A stretch of DNA of 64,000 bases from Armillaria gallica (lineage: Eukaryota; Basidiomycota; Agaricomycetes; Agaricales; Physalacriaceae). Positions 60,264-64,000 of the stretch are shown here, piece after piece; within the stretch, counting starts at the first letter, position 1, and every line of letters begins with the position of its first letter. The DNA is taken from NCBI GenBank assembly GCA_037576215.1, contig JBANDB010000008.1, positions 558,001-622,000 of the forward strand. The letters are read 5' to 3'. The notes under the pieces were generated by a model. It did no database searches. It worked only from the letters and a program-made list of their open reading frames with translations, and was not told where the DNA came from. The translations under genes and the position numbers were made by a program.

Positions 60264-61103
60264 AGGACAAAGAGACAAACAACCCTCTTAATCGAAAGGC
60301 TAACGTCAAACAGCTTGAGATATCGAAGGGTATAGAGAAACACGTCGCTACTCTCTATCAGAGATGAAGATAGAAATGTGGAGAGGCAAGAAAGAGCGGA
60401 AACGAAGGCAGTCAGCAGTACTGCAAGGGAGGTATATATGAGCATCAGGGCAAAGGAAAGGAAAAGGTCCCGCACCTGACTCGTTCCATGATTCCCCGTC
60501 CCCATGAAGTGCGAGAACTATCCGGTTTTCCGGCTAAAGGAGAACCTTTGTCCTGTTACCTTAACAAGGAAACCTGTTAACGATGAAAATAGATCATCGT
60601 AACAGAACTTTGGGCATCGTCAATAATTGAGGATGACATACAGTACTCCAGTAGAGAGATACACCGGACCAGTAACGATTGAGCTAAGAGCGGCCAAGTC
60701 TTCTCCATGTTGCGATGGGATGGAAGGAGGAAGAAAGATAGAATACATATCGGCCGATATCTAATCCAAACAAACAACGCGTGACGTAATTGGCTGCCTG
60801 ACCGAGGTGATTTTGCCAGTGAATGTGTCGTTGCGGCTCGACTTGAAAGAGATACCAAAGGGAACTTGATGTGTCTATGAAAAGGAATTAGGCCAAACAG
60901 TGCATTGGAATGACGGAATGAATGAATGAGGTAGACGGTGAACATTACGGCGACAAAACAAGCGACAAACCATAACTGAAGACTGCAAGTCTGCACAGAA
61001 CGAGGAAGAAATCACATTATACGGGTCATATAGTGTTACTGTAATTACTAAGTAGTAGTGTACCAAAGAAGAAGGAAATCAACGTGTCGAGAGTGAGAAA
61101 AGA
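60264..61103. other. Intergenic between the F-box paralogs
   Basis: Upstream of the broken paralog and downstream of the intact one. It contains acaaacaacgcgtgacgta at 60770-60788, which recurs upstream of the intact gene (63657-63675). No gene seen. Confidence 0.5.
60770..60788. promoter_or_regulatory. Shared upstream motif containing TGACGTA, copy 1
   Basis: A 19-bp identity (acaaacaacgcgtgacgta) with 63657-63675. TGACGTA is similar to an ATF/CREB-type site. It lies about 0.5 kb before the start of the broken F-box paralog. Confidence 0.35.
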
Positions 61104-62967
61104 CTATAGTAGATGTACAACCATTCCGCGAGTTCTTAGATCCCCCATCCACTCCTGCATATCGCTGTCCACTTCTGTTTTACCTCGTGCCCCAATAATG
61201 AGAGAGTTAAGAGCGCTGAGAACAACAGCATTATCCTGGTCATGTTCACCCGAAAGAGTGCTCATCAAGGAAGATCCATCGCACATACTGATGTCATCGC
61301 CATCCCCGCTCTCGCTTATGCCCCCCCACTCTTCCCCGACTGTGACACTGTCGACAACCATAGTCCTTCCAACCACCTCACGCTCCTCCAGTCTACTCTG
61401 CACCATAGGCACGAGATCCCCCCAACCCAGCGAAGCCGTCCAGACCAGCTCCAGCTTCTTCAGATGGGGGAGAGACACGGAGCTTGGATCATCGTCGTCC
61501 ATGACGATGAGCGAACATAGCATATCTGAGATAATATTACAATGTCGACACCCCGAACCGCGAGGCTCAACGATCCGAAGCTTCGTAATCGAAGGAATCC
61601 CGTATAAAAAGTTCCAGAACTCATTTCCGTCCATCCCGAACTTCTCTTTGTGTTCACGGCGGTGTTTCCCGCGGCAGTGCGTCAGGTCTAGGCTGAAACT
61701 GCTGAGCTTGCACTCAGAACTGTTGACAAGGCAGAGAAGGAATTGAAAGAATGAGATGTCAAATTTATAGTCTCGGTGCAAGGCTATGTTGAGACGATCC
61801 AGGTTGGGCATGGTTATCGTCTGTAGGCGTGTCTCGAAATCGGGAGTGAGGGAATGGATGGTCAGTGCTCTGATGTTGGTCCACTGGACGAACATGCCTG
61901 GGGATTCAGGGAAGAGCGAAAGATGAAGGTCTGGCACATCGAGCTGATGTGGCTGGAAAGAGAAAATATCCGAGTGGCCTTCCTGATGTTTCAGGTCCAG
62001 CACGCTTTCTAGGTAGGAAGGCGATAATAAATCACCCAATGCCGCATCGATTTTGACGTAGCGAAGTCGAGGGACGAATTTAAAATATTCGACAGGATTG
62101 CTCGTTTGGATGTTCTGAATGCAAAGCACCAGCCTCTCCAGTATGTCGAAGTGGCCAGAGAGGAAGCTCTGAAGGACCTCGTGATCAACGATGATGACTG
62201 CCTCCCTCCATCGCCTGGCATGATCCAGGAGTAGAGTGAGGGCCTGGCGATAGAAGTGGGAAGAGTCGGTTTCCATATCAATCCTGATTGATAACGGGGT
62301 GTCCGTTTGAGTGCGGGCGATATACATGCGTAAAAGTTCGAGATCAGCCGTTGGGTTTGTTAGCCAGTTGATGTCGAGGTATGACCACATCTCGGGCATA
62401 TCCAAGGATACCTTGCGCCAGTGGGAGCAGACGTGTGATATCATCAACGGCGTTAGCCACTGGATGTGAGACTTGGAATCGTCCTCGTTGTCGTCACGGA
62501 CGCAGGCGAGGGTGAATATGCGCTTGAGAATGCTGTCCGGGTCATGATGTGCAGGTGAAGAAAGGGTAGGTGAATCGTTTGGCAGGAAAAGGGGATTGCG
62601 GATGCGGCGAATAGGCGCTGAAGTTAGGCTGGCGTAGTCGTCGATATGGTTCTGCACTTGGGCCCTTCCTGACTCGAGCCGAGTGACGATGTCGCGCAGT
62701 CGTGCTAATTCGCGGTCGTAACCATCTGCAACGTCTTCAAGATGTAATGCTTCGCGGATGATTTCGTCACGTTGTCCCTTGGCTGGGGTGTAAAACTCGC
62801 GACACTGTTCTGTGAAAGAAGGAGATGGGCGAGTGACGGATGGGCAGAATGTGTTCTCGCATTGATCACAAAGAGGAATGGGCTCTTGGGCAATTCTATT
62901 ATCAATATGAGTACAGAATTCGGGCGAGATGTTCGAGATGGATGTACCGTGATGATTTTCCGTTCAT
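61104..62967 (-). CDS. F-box protein with N-terminal Cys motif and coiled coil
   Basis: Exon 1 is 20 nt (62948-62967), followed by a 52-nt intron (62896-62947, GTACAT...ATAG) and exon 2 (61104-62895), for 603 residues. The start is supported because the paralog at 60263 has the same tiny exon and junction phase. Layout: CDQCENTFC cysteines at residues 16, 19 and 24; coiled coil (YDRELARLRDIVTRLES) before residue 85; F-box at about 126-181 (ILKRIFTLAC...WLTPLMISHVCSHWRKVSLDMPEMWSYLDI); then LRR-like strands to about 480; then an acidic Ser-rich loop; and a final helical segment (VVLSALNSLIIGARGK). F-box proteins bind SKP1 and bring targets to SCF ubiquitin ligase; this one's target is unknown. 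The N-terminal cysteine motif could bind zinc. Confidence 0.82.
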
Positions 62968-64000
62968 AGTTCGACGAGAGCTTCGATATTTTCGATTGGA
63001 ACGCTATAGTCAAACTTGAGATACGAAGCAGTGGACAGAGATATGTCCGTACCAGAGGTTGAGACAGAGGTGGGGGGAGATGGGCAAGAACAGATGGAGA
63101 ATATGGCCGTCCTCCAAAGGCATTTATATGGATACGAAGACAAAGGGAAGGAAAGCGCCACACTTGCCTTTCTGACATCTCCATGCCGAGCATTCGCTGC
63201 CGAAAGAGCCTTTGTACAGCTACTTACAAAGTAACCTTAGTAACGATAACTATAACGGTCACCCGAATGAGAAAACACCGGTACCTCGTATTGCAGCAGA
63301 GAAATGCATACGCGATAGGGACCATGCGCTTTAAACAATAACTTGAAAGGGTTTCGTTTATGAAATGGATATTTCATCCTTAATTTTAGGAGCTGCAAAC
63401 GAGATGTGATGTTGTATTCTTTCAAGTTCCGTTGAAGGGGGGAAGGTTTTTGTGTCGTTTGTGTGACCAGTCTTGACAAAAACCGAAACCTGTGATGTTA
63501 TTCTTCCTTCTCTAACCCAAGCTAGATCATATAGTAATAGGTCTAGCAATGCCAAAGGGAAAAAACAGTTACCGCTCGCGGCCCTGTTCATCGTGGATGG
63601 AAGAAAAGTGGCGCGTTACTTGGACTCTATTTGGCCACATCTTCTGCCAAGCTGAGACAAACAACGCGTGACGTAGCTCAGACTCGTCCAATTCTTCTTC
63701 CTTCATTCCATTACTGTTCTCTCTCGCTTCGCTATGCCGATGATTCCTATTGCAGAGCGATGATACTCTCCGATGGCTTGGTAACCTCTTCTCACCCCGC
63801 TACGGCGACTTCTTTCTCCTTCATCAGTGGAGCATCAGCCAGCGCTCCGCGTCTTGTGATCCTGTCATAGCGTGATTTTATCGAAAATTTGCGACTCTAA
63901 CCGGCGGGGAATCTGGGGTTATCTACCGGGAGAAAAGCGCCGTCAGATTTTTGCTCAGACTGAGCCAGCGTCTCCATTGACTCGCTCTTTTTAGTTCTTT
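62968..64000. other. Upstream region of the intact F-box gene and window end
   Basis: Immediate upstream sequence (for example gtatctcaag...tttgac on the minus strand) matches that of the broken paralog, so the duplication included the 5' untranslated part. Short frames at 63237-63870 show no family features. No gene is called. Confidence 0.45.
63657..63675. promoter_or_regulatory. Shared upstream motif containing TGACGTA, copy 2
   Basis: Same 19 bp as 60770-60788, about 0.7 kb before the start of the intact F-box gene. Either a retained regulatory site or leftover identity from the gene duplication. Confidence 0.35.

Noticed and set aside
1..64000. CRISPR arrays, bacterial operons, ribosome binding sites, rRNA
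   Set aside because: No regularly spaced repeat-spacer arrays or bacterial signals; short introns and the TE content show a eukaryotic (fungal) genome, and no rRNA sequence was recognised.

Overview
This window looks like nuclear DNA of a basidiomycete fungus, most likely an agaricomycete mushroom. The coding genes have very short introns (about 50-60 nt, with one of 244 nt). The gene content is typical of agaric accessory regions: F-box proteins, a HET-like protein, an atypical serine/threonine kinase-like protein, an HSL-type hydrolase, and a heavy load of transposable elements (Ty1/copia, Helitron, non-LTR retrotransposon, foldback element). There are no bacterial features. All calls come from reading the sequence and its translations; no database search was run.

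Layout. 1-6005: an F-box gene on the minus strand, split by a complete copia retrotransposon (525-5767) with two identical 320-bp LTRs, a 5-bp target duplication and an unbroken 1481-codon gag-pol frame. 6006-8192: a pyrimidine-rich stretch and a decayed leucine-rich-type gene. 8614-9544: a three-exon gene of unknown function. 9661-18438: a decayed Helitron (Rep-helicase). Its helicase is interrupted by two younger insertions, a 1.87-kb LTR-like block (15359-17227) and a 932-bp foldback element (17354-18285). Removing each insertion with one target-site copy restores the helicase frame exactly. 18509-18821: a 148-bp tandem duplication. 19061-19516: a small three-exon gene for a 113-residue protein carrying two stretches that resemble the histone H3 tail; no single long ORF reveals it.

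19.5-32.6 kb is gene-poor. It holds one helical/membrane-type gene (22260-22880), a broken ankyrin-like gene (25551-26225), and two blocks (24.5-25.55 kb and 28.24-31.08 kb) repeated in the same order about 16 kb downstream (40.93-41.96 and 43.99-47.69 kb). Between the copies lie an intact HET-domain gene (32667-34367) and a nearly full-length LINE on the minus strand (about 34620-40560) with only two stop codons in about 1870 codons. 47.7-51.5 kb shows nothing firm.

51.5-63 kb is more gene-dense: a kinase-like gene (51566-53567) convergent with an alpha/beta hydrolase (53739-55194), an unknown conserved-looking gene (56152-57543), and two paralogous F-box genes on the minus strand. One paralog is broken (58390-60263) and one intact (61104-62967).

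Two themes link the region. First, most broken frames are broken by single TGA (sometimes TAG) codons in otherwise open frames, as C-to-T change at CGA or CAG would produce. Second, there are nested insertions whose empty sites can be read directly from the interrupted coding sequence.
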